A DNA stretch of 64,000 bases from Kitasatospora aureofaciens (GCF_019192735.1 NZ_JAHTKP010000032.1:1-64000), one strand, 5' to 3'. Positions 1 to 8,598 are shown, numbered from the stretch's first letter. The notes: generated by a model not told the origin, from the sequence alone. Numbers and translations are program-made.

Positions 1-125
1 AACTTGCCCTCCAGCGGCTCCGCCGCCGCCACGAGCTGCTTGACCAGCGCACCCAGATCCGTGTTCGAGGTCTTCGACCCCGACATCAGCGTCTGCAGCG
101 CCTGGTTCCCCATGTCGAACTTCAT
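1..125 (-). CDS. ESAT-6/WXG100-like small secreted protein (N-terminal part)
   Basis: The reverse complement opens with MKFDMGNQALQTL and reads on without a stop to the window edge (41 codons visible, last EPLEGK). The ATG is preceded by a strong GGGGGAG ribosome site. The sequence resembles the N-terminal helix of the WXG100/ESAT-6-like proteins exported by type VII secretion in Streptomyces, where the helical hairpin dimerises. Only the N-terminus is present, so the WXG turn cannot be checked. The family call is an inference from memory of homologues. Confidence 0.6.
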   Translation of the reverse strand, partial: MKFDMGNQALQTLMSGSKTSNTDLGALVKQLVAAAEPLEGK

Positions 126-352
126 ACCGCTCCCCCGTCCGTCCGACCAGACATGCCTGTTCCAGTTCTACCAACCTTCAACCGCGGGCGAACCCCCCGC
201 GACAGACCTGAGACGAAGGCATGACCGACCTATTGCCTCCGGCCCCGCCCCGGCTCGTCCCGACCCGGAAACGCGAACGGCACCGCAGCCGCGTCAAGCA
301 GCCGCAGTGCCGTACCGCAGATCGGAGGAGGCCGGGCCGCCTCTTCGTACGG

Positions 353-425
353 TGGGCCACCAGGGGCTCGAACCCTGAACCTACGGATTAAAAGTCCGCA
401 GCTCTGCCAATTGAGCTAGTGGCCC
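353..425 (-). tRNA. tRNA-Lys (anticodon TTT)
   Basis: The reverse strand folds as a 73-nt cloverleaf: 7-bp acceptor GGGCCAC/GTGGCCC, D-loop, anticodon loop CTTTTAA with anticodon TTT, and T-loop GGTTCGAGCC. Discriminator A; the CCA end is not encoded. The 3' end of the upstream CDS runs into this gene. Confidence 0.97.
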
Positions 426-1203
426 GCGGCCCCGGTCCCCGTGTGGGGAGGGCCACTGTGATCCTACCCGGTGGGGCCCGTCGGTCCGCCAGTGGATTGG
501 GCGGACGCGCCGGGGGTGGGGGCGGGGTGTAGTGGGCGGCGCGGACGCGGCGGAGCCAGGCTTCGGCGGGGCGTGGGTCGGGGGTGGCGGGGAGGACGCC
601 GGGGCGGGTGAGGCGGTCGGCGGCGGCGGCGAGGAGGGGTTCGGCGCTGGCGGGGTCGTCGGCGATGCGTTCGCCGAGGTCGCGGATGCGTTCGGGGTCG
701 GGGAGGCGGACCGGGTTGGTGCCGGTCTCGTGGAGGCGGACGGCCTGTTCGACGAGCCGGACGAGGTGGCGGGCGTGTTTGGCGGCCCGGCGGCGGGTGG
801 CGGGGTCGCTGGTGTCGCGGGTCAGCAGTTTGCGGAACTGCTGCTCGGCGTAGCCGAGATAGGCGTTCCGGACGGCGGGCGCGCTGAGGAACGAGCTCCG
901 GATCGCGATGAGTTCGGCGCCGAGCGGGGTGCGGATCTCGTACAGGTCGTCGGGCAGCCAGACGAGTTCGGACGCGGTGGGGTTGCAGGAGAGCGCGAGG
1001 CGGCACCACTTGGCGGCCTCGTGCAGGGTGACGTCCGGCGCCGTTTCGACGTGCGATTCGGCGGGCCGGTGCAGGCCGTGCAACTCCTCGGTGGGGGTGG
1101 CGAACAGGCCGAGCCCGTCGATGTCGGAGCCGGCGTGGGCGAAGCCGTACGCGGTCGAGCCGACGATGCCGGCGAGCAGGACGGTGCCGGGTACGGCGGG
1201 CAT
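388..1203 (-). CDS. Nucleotidyltransferase-superfamily protein (RlaP-like)
   Basis: 271 aa. The N-terminus carries the polymerase-beta nucleotidyltransferase signature: Gly15-Ser16, then Asp27-Ile-Asp29, the metal-binding pair. The rest is helical and Arg/Leu rich, as in RlaP-type predicted nucleotidyltransferases (PF10127), whose substrates are unknown. ATG at 1203 follows GAGGAGA. The frame runs past the Pro-rich C-terminus without a stop and ends at a TAA that is also the anticodon-loop sequence of tRNA-Lys, so the last residues (TSSIGRAADF) are encoded by tRNA sequence. The original stop has probably been lost or the protein has drifted at its end. Confidence 0.72.
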   Translation of the reverse strand: MPAVPGTVLLAGIVGSTAYGFAHAGSDIDGLGLFATPTEELHGLHRPAESHVETAPDVTLHEAAKWCRLALSCNPTASELVWLPDDLYEIRTPLGAELIAIRSSFLSAPAVRNAYLGYAEQQFRKLLTRDTSDPATRRRAAKHARHLVRLVEQAVRLHETGTNPVRLPDPERIRDLGERIADDPASAEPLLAAAADRLTRPGVLPATPDPRPAEAWLRRVRAAHYTPPPPPARPPNPLADRRAPPGRITVALPTRGPGPRATSSIGRAADF

Positions 1204-1230
1204 GGGCGGTCTCCTCTCGACCGAAGCGAA

Positions 1231-1290
1231 GGCACGGCGTGGCACGGCGTGGCACGGCGTGAACGAACCAAAACGAACCGGAACGAACCG
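1231..1290. repeat. Two adjacent 10-bp-period tandem repeats
   Basis: Three perfect copies of GGCACGGCGT (1231-1260) are followed directly by three near copies of a different 10-bp unit containing AACGAACC (1261-1290). They fill the divergent promoter region between the nucleotidyltransferase and the HTH_42 gene. Confidence 0.9.
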
Positions 1291-1375
1291 GCCGGTACCG
1301 CATCCTCTCCGGAACAGGCCGCGCCGGGCGAGCGAATTCCGGTGCCGGGCCCGCCCGTCCGCCGATACTGGCCCC

Positions 1376-2569
1376 ATGGAGCACAGACCGGCGATCAGCA
1401 CCGAGAAACTGCGGGCCTGGTGGTCGCACCGCCAGTGGCTGGACCGCCCGCGCACCGGCGCGTCGCCCGCCGAGGTGCTGGCCGCCACCGGATGGGCCCG
1501 TTCGGTGGGCGGCGCGGCGCCGTACCTGGGCCTGTTCGCCCGGGCCGGGCTGCGCCGGGCGGCGGTGGACGCGGCGGTGGCGCGGCTGGAGGTGCACGAG
1601 TTGCCGTCGGCGCCCGGCTGTACGTACGTCCTGCCGGCGGTGGACTTCGCCCTTGGCCTGGCCGTCGGTGCCGCCGCTCCGGAGGGTGAACTGGCCGCCG
1701 CGGAGAAGCATCTGGGGGTCGGCCGGGACGAGGTGGAGAAGCTCTGCCTGGCCATCGAGCGGGTGCTGTCGGACGTGGAGCCGCTGGATCCGACGTCGAT
1801 CCGGGAGGAGGTCGGCGACGCCGTCCGGACGCTCGGCGAGGCGGGGAAGAAACGCGGCGTGTCGACGACCCTGCCGCTGGCTCTCGGGCTGATGCAGTCG
1901 CGCGGGCGGATCCGCCGGGTGCCCGTCAACGGCCGTCTGGATCAGCAGCGTTACGGGTACGTGAGCTGGGACCAGCCGGTCGCCGGGAACGCCGCCGACC
2001 TCGCCCGCCGCTACTTCTCGTGGGCCGGACCGGCCACGCTGAAGCACTTCCGCTGGTTCTCCGGGTTCACCGCCGCCACCGCCCGGCGGGCCGTCGCCGA
2101 GGGCGGGCTGGTGCCGCTCGCGCCCGGTTCGGAGTTCCTCCTGCTGCCCGAACTCGCCATCGAATTGGCCGAGTTCACCGTACCCACCGAGCCGCACTAC
2201 ACCCTGCTCGCCGGCATCGACGGCATCCACCTGCTGCACCGCGACCTGCCCCGGCTGCTCGACCCCGCCGACGCCGAACGCCCCCTGCCCGCCGGCCGGG
2301 CCGGGCGCTCGTTCGGCAGCGAGGCCGACCCGCAGACCCACGTGGTGCTCGACCGGGGCCGGATCGTCGGCCTGTGGGAGTACGACACCGAGCGGGCGGA
2401 GATCGTCCTCCAGTCCTTCGTGCCGCCCGACGACGCGCTGCGCGCGGCGGTGGCCCGCACCGAGGCATTCGTGCGCGACGAGCTCGGCGACGCCCGCGGG
2501 TTCAGCCTCGACTCCCCGAGGAGCCGCGCGCCGAAGATCGCGGCGCTGCGGGAAACATCGGCCGGGTAA
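1376..2569 (+). CDS. Winged-helix DNA-binding protein, HTH_42 / AlkZ-like family
   Basis: 397 aa. Matches the HTH_42 family (PF06224), which includes AlkZ/YcaQ DNA glycosylases acting on alkylated or crosslinked DNA. Typical features are LGLMQSRGRIRR in the middle followed by RYGYVSWDQ, then FRWFSGF and a C-terminal HVVLDRGRIVGLWEYD segment. Which residues are catalytic cannot be read with certainty, so glycosylase activity is only inferred. The ATG has no Shine-Dalgarno; a GATACT -10-like box ends 6 nt upstream (1364-1369), suggesting a leaderless transcript. It may form a unit with the SDR gene 24 bp downstream. Confidence 0.8.
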   Translation: MEHRPAISTEKLRAWWSHRQWLDRPRTGASPAEVLAATGWARSVGGAAPYLGLFARAGLRRAAVDAAVARLEVHELPSAPGCTYVLPAVDFALGLAVGAAAPEGELAAAEKHLGVGRDEVEKLCLAIERVLSDVEPLDPTSIREEVGDAVRTLGEAGKKRGVSTTLPLALGLMQSRGRIRRVPVNGRLDQQRYGYVSWDQPVAGNAADLARRYFSWAGPATLKHFRWFSGFTAATARRAVAEGGLVPLAPGSEFLLLPELAIELAEFTVPTEPHYTLLAGIDGIHLLHRDLPRLLDPADAERPLPAGRAGRSFGSEADPQTHVVLDRGRIVGLWEYDTERAEIVLQSFVPPDDALRAAVARTEAFVRDELGDARGFSLDSPRSRAPKIAALRETSAG

Positions 2570-2593
2570 CGTCGGCCGGGTAGCGTACGGGAC

Positions 2594-3352
2594 ATGTCGA
2601 CCACTCCGGCCGAGGTCCTGCTCGTCACCGGCGCCGGCCGCGGCATCGGCGCCGCCACCGCCCTGCTCGCCGGGCGGCGCGGCTACCACGTCTGCGTCAA
2701 CTACCGGACGGACGAGGCCTCCGCCACCGCCGTCGTGGACGCCATCCGCGCCGAGGGCGGCACCGCCGTCGCCGTGCGGGCCGACGTCACCCGCACCGCC
2801 GAGGTGGAGCGGCTGTTCGCCACCGTGGACGCCGAACTCGGGCCGCTCACCGGCCTGGTGAACAACGCGGGCACGCTGGAGAAGCAGTGCCGGCTGGAGG
2901 ACCTCGACGAGGACCGGCTGACCCGGATCTGGGCCGCCAACATCACCGGCCCGTTCCTCTGCGCGGCGCAGGCCGTCCGCCGGATGTCCACCCGGCACGG
3001 CGGGCGCGGCGGGGCCATCGTCAACGTCTCCTCGGCCGCCTCCCGGCTCGGCTCGCCCAACGAGTACGTCGACTACGCGGCAGCGAAGGGCGCCGTCGAC
3101 TCGATGACCCGCGGGCTCGCCCTGGAGGTCGCCGCCGAGGGCATCCGGGTCAACGCCGTCCGACCCGGCCTCATCCACACGGACATCCACGCCCTGGGCG
3201 GCGAGCCCGGCCGCGTCGACCGGGTCGCCCCCAACCTGCCGATGCGGCGCGGCGGCCGGCCGGAGGAGGTCGCCGAGACGATCCTCTTCCTCCTCTCCCC
3301 CGCCGCCTCGTACACCACCGGGGCGTTCCTGGACGTGGCCGGCGGCCGCTGA
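2594..3352 (+). CDS. SDR-family oxidoreductase
   Basis: 252 aa, the usual length for classical short-chain dehydrogenases. The Rossmann motif GAGRGIG is at residues 13-19, NNAG at 90-93, the catalytic Ser in NVSS (146-147) and Tyr161-x3-Lys165. An Arg (NYRTD) after beta-2 favours NADP(H). The C-terminus has the FxxSPAAxYxTGA pattern of the FabG-like branch. The substrate is unknown. The start has no ribosome site but TAGCGT lies at 2581-2586, exactly 7 nt before ATG, as in other leaderless genes of this window. Confidence 0.88.
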   Translation: MSTTPAEVLLVTGAGRGIGAATALLAGRRGYHVCVNYRTDEASATAVVDAIRAEGGTAVAVRADVTRTAEVERLFATVDAELGPLTGLVNNAGTLEKQCRLEDLDEDRLTRIWAANITGPFLCAAQAVRRMSTRHGGRGGAIVNVSSAASRLGSPNEYVDYAAAKGAVDSMTRGLALEVAAEGIRVNAVRPGLIHTDIHALGGEPGRVDRVAPNLPMRRGGRPEEVAETILFLLSPAASYTTGAFLDVAGGR

Positions 3353-3476
3353 GAGGCGCGCCGACGGCCGGCAGAAGGCTGGCCGCCGACGGCCGGCCGA
3401 CTGCTCGTCAAAGGCTTGCTGAAAGGCTTGTTGAAAGACCAACCCTGACGCCGTCCGCGCCCGTACCGTGGTGCCC

Positions 3477-4172
3477 ATGACCGACGCCTTCATCGACATC
3501 CCCGGCGTGCGCAACTTCCGTGACGCCGGGGGCATCGGCGCCCTCCGCCGCGGCGTGCTCTACCGCTCCGGGTCCTTCCACACCCTCACCGAGGACGGCG
3601 CCCGGCGGCTCAAGGCCCTCGGCCTGCGCACCGTGATCGACCTGCGCAGCCCCTTCGAGCTGGAGGTCTGGCCCGACCTGCGGCACGACCTCGACCACGA
3701 GACCCTCAACCTGCCGACCCTCCCGGCCAACCGCGAGGACCTCGACCGCCCCTGGCCCGAGGGCCAGGCCGAGCTCTACCCCTTCATGGCCGAGACCGCG
3801 GGCCCCTCCCTCGCCGCCGTCATCCGCCGCCTCGCCACCCCCGGCGCCACCCCCACCGTCGTCCACTGCGCCGTCGGCAAGGACCGCACCGGCCTCACCA
3901 TCGCCGTCCTGCAGTCCCTCCTCGGCGCCTCCGAGGCCGACATCACCGCCGACTTCCTGCTCTCCAACGCCGGCCTCGACCTCCTCGACGGCCCCGCCCC
4001 CTACATCGACGAAACCGGCACCGAACGCGTCTCCCGCCCCATCAGCGCCCCCCTCCTCACCTCCGCCCTCTCCTGGATCCACACCCACCACGGCTCCCTC
4101 CCCGCCTACCTCCACCCCCACGGCGTCACCGACGCCGACCTGACCGCCCTCCGCACCAACCTCTCCGCCTGA
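3477..4172 (+). CDS. Tyrosine/serine protein phosphatase (Y_phosphatase3 type)
   Basis: 231 aa. Starts with FRDAGG and has the Cys-x5-Arg P-loop HCAVGKDRTG (Cys131, Arg137), the signature of bacterial dual-specificity phosphatases of the LipA/MptpB group (PF13350), which dephosphorylate phosphotyrosine and sometimes phosphoinositides. TACCGT at 3464-3469 ends 7 nt before the ATG with no Shine-Dalgarno, so the transcript is probably leaderless. It converges on the lectin gene with a 22-bp gap. Confidence 0.87.
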   Translation: MTDAFIDIPGVRNFRDAGGIGALRRGVLYRSGSFHTLTEDGARRLKALGLRTVIDLRSPFELEVWPDLRHDLDHETLNLPTLPANREDLDRPWPEGQAELYPFMAETAGPSLAAVIRRLATPGATPTVVHCAVGKDRTGLTIAVLQSLLGASEADITADFLLSNAGLDLLDGPAPYIDETGTERVSRPISAPLLTSALSWIHTHHGSLPAYLHPHGVTDADLTALRTNLSA

Positions 4173-4194
4173 GACGGGAGAAAGCGCCGACCCC

Positions 4195-4644
4195 CTACGC
4201 CTGGCGTTCGAGGTGCCACCACTGGGTCGGGGAGTCGGTGTCCTCCCATTGGTGGACAGCGCGGTCGGGGGCCTCGGCGGCGGTGAGGGGCTTGCCGCTG
4301 ATGAAGCTGGTGATGGTGTAGGTGCCGGGGGCGTCGTCGTGGTGTTCGAGAAGCCATTCCTGGGCGCCGAAGGCGTTGGCGGACCACTGTTGGATGGGGA
4401 CGCCGTTGTCGGGGGAGGCGCCGGTGACGTCGAGGCGTTTGCCGCTGGCGGCGTTCTCCAGGTGGTAGAGGGCGCCGCCGGGGTGGACGGCGGTGAGGCG
4501 CCAGAGTTGGGCGTCGGTGCCGGTGTCCTCGCCCTGGCGGATGCGGGCGCCGCTGCGGCGGCTGCCGTCGGCGACTTCGAGGAGGAGGCCGCCGGCGACG
4601 TTGCGGACCCGGTAGAGGCCGTCCGTGATCACGGTGTCAGTCAC
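4195..4644 (-). CDS. Ricin-type beta-trefoil (RICIN) domain protein
   Basis: 149 aa, a single beta-trefoil with three repeats marked by QLWRL, QEWLL and QWWHL, the QxW motif of ricin B lectins, which bind carbohydrate or other ligands. There is no signal peptide, so it is predicted cytoplasmic unless exported another way. GTG at 4644 follows GGGAGA and overlaps the stop of ltrA by 8 bp, so the two are translationally coupled. Confidence 0.83.
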   Translation of the reverse strand: MTDTVITDGLYRVRNVAGGLLLEVADGSRRSGARIRQGEDTGTDAQLWRLTAVHPGGALYHLENAASGKRLDVTGASPDNGVPIQQWSANAFGAQEWLLEHHDDAPGTYTITSFISGKPLTAAEAPDRAVHQWEDTDSPTQWWHLERQA

Positions 4645-5893
4645 GGGGGAAGTCTCCCACCGGGGACTGACGGGACCGACGGGACCGACGGGGCCGACGG
4701 GGCCGACGGGCCTCGTAGGCGAAGGTCGCGGCGAGGACGGCGGCGGTGACGGCGACCTGGGCAAGGGCGGAGACGGTGGTGCCGAGGGGGACGGTGGCGG
4801 TGAGCAGGGCCGCGGCGAGGAGGCGGGGGAGGTTGGGAGTGAGGCCGAAGGTGCGGCGGATGGCGGTGTTGACGACGAGGTAGAGCGCGATGCCGCCGGC
4901 CAGGGCGGCGGCCTGCGGGAGGGTGATGGGGGCGCCGGGGTGGGCGACGGCGGACTTGACCCCGGCGGCGAACAGCAGGATGCCGAGCAGGAGTCCGCCG
5001 TGGCCGAGGTTGTAGACGGTGACGGCGGTCCAGTTGCGGCGGTCCGAGGGCAGGGCGGCCATGTGGTGTTCGGCGTGGGCGTCGTCGTCGTGCCCGAAGT
5101 AGGCCCACCAGAGCCCGACGCACACGGTGAGGCTGAGCAGGGCGACGGCGATGAGCGGCAGGCCGAGGTCAAGGCCGGCGGCCCCGACGCCGATGGCGAT
5201 GACGGACTCGCCGAACGCGATGATCACGATCAGCCCGTGGCGTTCCACGAAGTGGTCGGCGCGGAGCCGGAACTCGGGCAGGCCGGCCACCCGCGGGGTC
5301 ACGAACTGCATGGCGAAGGCCACGGCCCAGAAGGCGAGTTGGGCCGTACCGGTGTAGTAGCCGCCGATCACGACGAGGGCGCCGCCCGCCAGGTTGGCCC
5401 CGCCCATCCGCAGCACGGGGGCGAGCGCGACCCCGGAGGCGGCGAACATGCCGGTGTGCACGGCGACGACCACCAGGTACGCCCAGCCGAACGGGACGCC
5501 GCTGCCCTCGAAGGCGTGCGGGACGGACAGCGAGATCACCAGGAAGGCGCCCATCGCCAGTAACAGCAGGCCGCGCCGGCCGTGGCTGCTGGGCGGCATG
5601 GCGTTGGTCAGCCAGATGAAGGCGTCGTACATCCACCAGATGACCGCCAGCATCACGAGCACCTGGGCGAGCCCGCCGGGGGTGAGGTGGTGGACCAGGC
5701 TGCCGGTGAGCTGGGTGATGGTGAAGACGAAGACGAGGTCGAGGAAGAGTTCGAGCGGGGCCACCTTCAGGGCGGGCTCGGCAGGCTCGGCGGCCTCGGC
5801 GTGCCCGGCGGGCTCGGCTGGCTCAGCGCGGGAGTTGGGCGCCACGGGTTCGGCCTCGGTGTCGGGAGTCGTAAGGGCACGGGACGCGTTCAC
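4637..5893 (-). CDS. ltrA: Low-temperature-requirement A (LtrA) family membrane protein
   Basis: 418 aa. After an Ala/Glu/Pro-rich N-terminal 45 residues comes LELFLDLVFVFTITQL, the first helix of LtrA proteins (PF06772), then about ten hydrophobic spans; HGLIVIIAFGESVIAIG and the acidic/His loop FGHDDDAHAEHH are typical. The biochemical role is not established. The Arg-rich C-terminus is made by 9-bp DNA repeats. The start is uncertain: GTG 5893 sits 6 nt after a CATACT box (leaderless pattern), but the frame stays open to another GTG at 5911. It is coupled to the downstream lectin gene. Confidence 0.85.
   Translation of the reverse strand: MNASRALTTPDTEAEPVAPNSRAEPAEPAGHAEAAEPAEPALKVAPLELFLDLVFVFTITQLTGSLVHHLTPGGLAQVLVMLAVIWWMYDAFIWLTNAMPPSSHGRRGLLLLAMGAFLVISLSVPHAFEGSGVPFGWAYLVVVAVHTGMFAASGVALAPVLRMGGANLAGGALVVIGGYYTGTAQLAFWAVAFAMQFVTPRVAGLPEFRLRADHFVERHGLIVIIAFGESVIAIGVGAAGLDLGLPLIAVALLSLTVCVGLWWAYFGHDDDAHAEHHMAALPSDRRNWTAVTVYNLGHGGLLLGILLFAAGVKSAVAHPGAPITLPQAAALAGGIALYLVVNTAIRRTFGLTPNLPRLLAAALLTATVPLGTTVSALAQVAVTAAVLAATFAYEARRPRRPRRSRRSRQSPVGDFPRD
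4663..4707. repeat. 9-bp tandem repeat inside the ltrA 3' end
   Basis: Five copies of GGG(A/G)C(C/T)GAC in frame with ltrA, encoding Arg/Pro/Ser-rich residues just before its stop. Copy-number change would lengthen or shorten the cytoplasmic tail without a frameshift. Confidence 0.9.
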
Positions 5894-5999
5894 CGCGCGA
5901 GTATGCGGCACCGAGCCACCCCGGCGCGGGGGTTTCCACCGGACGGCGACCGGGCACCCGGCGCCCGCGCCGTCCGCACCGCCGCCTATGCTGCGGCGA

Positions 6000-7094
6000 A
6001 TGGCTTCCGCGCAGACTCCCCCGTTCCGTCAGCAGCCCACCCTCACCGATGCGGTGGCCGATCTGGAGGCGGCGGTCGAGACCGCCAACGACGAGCGGTT
6101 CGGCCCCGCGCTGGGCCTGGTGGGCGGGCTCTTCGGCAACGCCGCCCCGGCCGAGGTGGCTGCGGCCGGCCCCCGGCTGGCCGCGCTGCTGCCGGACGCC
6201 CCGCCGTTCCCCCGCTCGCATCTGGCGATGGTCGTGGGCGCGTGTGTGGAGGGCGGCGCCGATCCGTCGGCCTGCGCGGGCCCGGTGCTGGCGGGTCTGC
6301 GCGGTGCCCTGACCGACGCGCAGCGGCTGGTGGAGCGGTGGGAGGCGACGGGCGGCGGCCCGCTGCCCGACCCGGAGGAGGACGATCCGGCGGAGGCGCA
6401 CCGACGCATCGCGGATCCCGCGGTCCTGGACGAGTGGCAGGCGCACCTGGCGGTCGTCGGCTGGTGGACCCTGCACCTGTGGCAGCAGGCCGCGTGGGCG
6501 GTGTACGCGCACGCGCCGGTGCGTACCGAGGCGCGCGCCTCGGGAGTGACCGACGTGCTGCTGGAGCTGGCCGCCCGGTACACCGGCGACTGCCACGACC
6601 TCAAGGGCCTCACCTACCTGGCGAAGATGCTCGACGACGAGCCGCTGCTGGTGCTGGACCGGCCCACCGGCACCGGCTACCTGCTCCGCATGGACGGGCT
6701 GAGCGACACCTTCCAGCTGCACACCCTGCTCGCCGACGTCCTGATCGGCGGCGGCCACCTGCCCGGCACCCGGCCGGACCCGGAGGCGGTGGCGCTGAGC
6801 CGCGGCGCGTACCTCGACGGCCGCCGGGTGATCGCGACCGGCGCGTTCAACCTGGTGGCGCCGGACGGCTCGTGGCTCTGGAACGAGGGCACGCCGAGCG
6901 ACATCCCGGTCGTCGACGGCGTGCGCACACTCGTGCTGGAGCCGCAGCCGTACGAGCGCAGCTGGTCGGCGGGGCGGTTCATCCAGGAGATCCCGGGCGA
7001 CCTGCGGCTGGAGCGGGTGCTGTCCCCGGCGGAGGCGGCGGAGCGGCTGGCCCGGACGGTACCGGCGCAGCCCGCCGAGCAGGCGTTCCGGTAG
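6000..7094 (+). CDS. Conserved-looking hypothetical protein, 364 aa
   Basis: Not recognised. The first half is Ala-rich and helical (repeated short helices such as AVADLEAAVETANDERF); the second half is mixed, with conserved-looking stretches CHDLKGLTYLAKMLDDEPLLVLDR and a Trp-rich GWWTLHLWQQAAW segment at about residue 160. No signal peptide or membrane span is evident. TATGCT (5987-5992) ends 7 nt before the ATG, the leaderless pattern of this window; an in-frame ATG at 5988 would overlap that box. It is transcribed away from ltrA. Confidence 0.75.
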   Translation: MASAQTPPFRQQPTLTDAVADLEAAVETANDERFGPALGLVGGLFGNAAPAEVAAAGPRLAALLPDAPPFPRSHLAMVVGACVEGGADPSACAGPVLAGLRGALTDAQRLVERWEATGGGPLPDPEEDDPAEAHRRIADPAVLDEWQAHLAVVGWWTLHLWQQAAWAVYAHAPVRTEARASGVTDVLLELAARYTGDCHDLKGLTYLAKMLDDEPLLVLDRPTGTGYLLRMDGLSDTFQLHTLLADVLIGGGHLPGTRPDPEAVALSRGAYLDGRRVIATGAFNLVAPDGSWLWNEGTPSDIPVVDGVRTLVLEPQPYERSWSAGRFIQEIPGDLRLERVLSPAEAAERLARTVPAQPAEQAFR

Positions 7095-7160
7095 GGGCCG
7101 CAACCGGCCTACGGGACGGCCGGGTTATCGTCGGAAGCCGGAACAGCTCCGACGGAGTCC

Positions 7161-7210
7161 GCCGAGTTCCGACCAGTTCCGACGAGTTCCGACGAGTTCC
7201 GACGAGTGAC
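7161..7210. repeat. 10-bp tandem repeat upstream of a small membrane protein
   Basis: Five consecutive copies of a unit close to GACGAGTTCC, followed by decaying half copies up to the start codon of the next gene at 7242. The period is one helical turn. Confidence 0.88.
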
Positions 7211-7241
7211 GAAGTCCGACGAGTGACGAGTGGAGTCGACG

Positions 7242-7577
7242 ATGGCGAAGGTCCCGAACGTGCTCTCGGCCGCCGCGCCCGCCGCGCTGACCGCGGCGAG
7301 CGGTCTGGTCGGCGGTTACGGCGTGGCCCGGTGGAGCGGCCGGCGCGAGCTGGGCGGCGCGGTGCTGGCGGTGGCCGGTGCCGGGGCGGCCGCGCAGTGG
7401 CACCGCCGTTCGGGCGCGGCCACGGCGGCGGCGCTGACCGGGCTGTACGTGGCAGCGTTCGGCGGCTCGCACCCGCTGGCGAAGAAGATCGGCGCCTGGC
7501 CGTCCGTCTTCGCGGTCACCGGGGTGGTCGCCGCCGCCTCGACCGTCGCCACGGCGCTGACCGCCCGCAAGCAGTAG
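7242..7577 (+). CDS. Small alanine-rich membrane protein
   Basis: 111 aa with three hydrophobic, Ala/Gly-rich stretches (roughly residues 8-30, 38-70 and 82-105) separated by basic residues (RRELGG, HRRSG, AKK), consistent with a small integral membrane protein. No family recognised. ATG 7242 was preferred over GTG 7230 because GGAG lies 5-9 nt upstream. The 5' region is built of 10-bp tandem repeats. Confidence 0.65.
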   Translation: MAKVPNVLSAAAPAALTAASGLVGGYGVARWSGRRELGGAVLAVAGAGAAAQWHRRSGAATAAALTGLYVAAFGGSHPLAKKIGAWPSVFAVTGVVAAASTVATALTARKQ

Positions 7578-7607
7578 CCGCCCGCCAGCAGTAGCCGCCG
7601 AACGAGG

Positions 7608-8438
7608 TCACCCCACCGCCGCGCCGAAGCGCGCCTCGAAGGCGGCCCGGTTCGCCGAGACCGGCGAGCGGTCCCAGACGGCGAACACCACGTGCTCGAA
7701 GGCGGCCCCGTACCGGGCCAGCGCGCCCTCGAAGGCCTCGGCGACCTGCGCCGGGTCGTTGCGGAACACCCCGCAGCCCCAGGCGCCCAGCACCAGCGCG
7801 CGGACCTCGTGCCGGGCGGCCGCCGCGAGCACCCGCAGCGCCCGCTCGGCGAGCACGGCGCGGACGTCGACGCCGGCCGAACGCCGTTCCAGCTGGCCGG
7901 CGTTGGGCGCCGGCGAGGTCAGGAAGGTGACGGGATACGGCCGGGCGAGCAGGTCGCCGCGCGGGCCCCGGATGACCGGCACGCCGGGCGAGACGATCAC
8001 CCGATGGCTGTAGCGCAGGTCGCCGGACGCGCGGTGCGCCTCGTAGTAGTCGGGCGCCTCCAGCAGGCAGGTGTACAGCAGCGCGCTGCGACACAGGTCC
8101 TCCTCCTGGGCGCGGGCGCCGCGCAGGTAGCCGCCGCCGGGGTTGCGCGCGGACGCGAAGTTGAGCACCCCGACCGGCCCGGCCCCGGCCTCGACAAGGC
8201 GCCGCGCGGCCTGGATGCTGCCCTCGGCGGTCACCTCCAGCCGCCCCCGCGGGCCCGGCCCCGGGCCGCCGTCCCGCACCAGCGCGTCCAGCGCGGCCGG
8301 CGCGTACGACACCGTCCCGGCCCTGGCCGCCGCCAACTGCTCCTCCACCTGCACGAGTTCGCCCCCGCCGGCCCGGTAGCTCCCCCGCTCGGCAATCCCC
8401 TCGTTCACCACGGCCACGTCATGCAGTCTGCTGCTCAT
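7608..8438 (-). CDS. Microbial-type poly(ADP-ribose) glycohydrolase (TIGR02452 family)
   Basis: 276 aa, the normal length. It carries the PARG signature: NPGGGYL (Gly101-103) followed by QEE (Gln111-Glu112-Glu113), the catalytic glutamate pair in a macrodomain fold, and a C-terminal GAWGCGVFRNDP motif. The enzyme removes ADP-ribose from modified proteins or nucleic acids in the cytoplasm. No ADP-ribosyltransferase is visible nearby. Upstream, TAGCGT (8446-8451 on the minus strand) ends 7 nt before ATG, so the mRNA is probably leaderless. Confidence 0.88.
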   Translation of the reverse strand: MSSRLHDVAVVNEGIAERGSYRAGGGELVQVEEQLAAARAGTVSYAPAALDALVRDGGPGPGPRGRLEVTAEGSIQAARRLVEAGAGPVGVLNFASARNPGGGYLRGARAQEEDLCRSALLYTCLLEAPDYYEAHRASGDLRYSHRVIVSPGVPVIRGPRGDLLARPYPVTFLTSPAPNAGQLERRSAGVDVRAVLAERALRVLAAAARHEVRALVLGAWGCGVFRNDPAQVAEAFEGALARYGAAFEHVVFAVWDRSPVSANRAAFEARFGAAVG

Positions 8439-8563
8439 GCCGGAGACGCTACGGGACTTCCCTCAACGCGTGCCACAGGTTATTCTCACTGACAGAACAA
8501 CACCTCGGGGGACACCACAGGGGGGTATCGGGGGATACCGGGGAAGGTTCCGGGGGGAACGCC

Positions 8564-8598
8564 GAAGGGCCCGCTCCACCAAGTGGAGCGGGCCCTTC
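8564..8598. terminator. Rho-independent-type terminator of the DEAD-box gene
   Basis: Perfect stem GAAGGGCCCGCTCC...GGAGCGGGCCCTTC around a short loop, placed 58 bp past the helicase stop on the minus strand. Confidence 0.85.

Noticed and set aside
464..3535. Open frame of 1023 codons on the minus strand
   Set aside because: Antisense to three well-supported genes; Arg/Pro/Gly-rich shadow translation without motifs.
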